Shown: in pieces, positions 24,324 through 24,357 of the stretch
How positions within the stretch are numbered: position 1 is the first letter of the stretch
Layout of the letters: each line of letters begins with the position of its first letter
Source: Barthelona sp. PAP020
Lineage: Eukaryota > Metamonada: BaSk clade
NCBI GenBank assembly: GCA_040182905.1
Contig: JARQWU010000159.1
Coordinates: 1 to 24,357 of the forward strand
DNA: 24,357 bases
Direction: 5' to 3'
Made by a program: the position numbers and the translations under genes
Notes under the pieces: generated by a model
The model's input: only the letters and a program-made list of their open reading frames with translations
Databases searched by the model: none
Told to the model about the DNA's origin: nothing

Positions 24324-24357
24324 ACTTAAAAAATTGGACCTAAAGGTGGTCAAGAAA

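Noticed and set aside
1-24357. Transposon, virus, CRISPR array, rRNA or tRNA
   Set aside because: I looked for transposase, integrase and reverse-transcriptase motifs, regular spacer arrays and tRNA T-arm signatures (GGTTCRANYCC) on both strands and saw none. The gene content is ordinary nuclear DNA.

Overview
This is nuclear DNA from a unicellular eukaryote. The sequence is strongly AT-rich, with many A/T homopolymer runs. The genes sit on both strands without operons and encode eukaryote-only proteins: the COPII subunit Sec23, the microtubule-severing ATPase katanin p60, a DNAJC21/Jjj1 co-chaperone, a Pol I factor of the TAF1B/Rrn7 type, an SLC35F transporter, and a flagellar PGP-repeat (SHIPPO/CIMAP) protein. 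The standard code is used, with TAA, TAG and TGA all ending genes. Introns are rare; one clear 43-nt intron lies in the SHIPPO gene. The flagellar protein and katanin suggest a lineage with a flagellated stage. The ankyrin proteins, the TKL kinase with a beta-propeller and the giant surface protein would suit an amoeboflagellate or excavate-like protist. I cannot name the lineage from the sequence alone.

Layout. Positions 1-599 hold a repeat copy, a possible orphan exon and non-coding DNA. From 600 to 6149 (minus) lies an 1849-residue type I surface protein. From 6586 to 7521 (minus) is a RING-ankyrin protein. Positions 7585-7937 (plus) hold a previously hidden, broken or unusually spliced coding stretch. 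DNAJC21 (7969-9441, minus) and TAF1B-like (about 9493-10821, plus) are head to head, about 50 bp apart. Then follow, all on the minus strand, SLC35F (10893-11858), the SHIPPO protein (12070-12709, two exons), an FSH1/OVCA2 serine hydrolase (12820-13515) and katanin p60 (13755-15329). Sec23 (15504-17765, plus) diverges from katanin. A DUF4476 protein with a Met/Asn/Gly-rich tail (17964-18938, minus) converges on Sec23. A TKL-kinase/WD40 fusion (19706-21658, plus), a 1.2-kb poorly explained spacer and an ankyrin protein with near-identical 99-bp repeats (22873-23751, plus) complete the set. A broken reading frame (23827-24198) and a second copy of the end repeat (24225-24323) close the window.

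Most genes are unrelated housekeeping functions: secretion, ribosome production, cytoskeleton, nucleotide-sugar-type transport and signalling. One pairing is suggestive. The divergent DNAJC21 and TAF1B-like genes both serve ribosome production (late 60S maturation and rRNA transcription), and they share a spacer of only about 50 bp.

The most unusual structural feature is a 99-bp, 98/99-identical inverted repeat whose copies lie at the extreme ends of the window. I see no defence system, CRISPR array, rRNA, tRNA or recognisable intact transposon. Every boundary was read by eye; no homology search was run.
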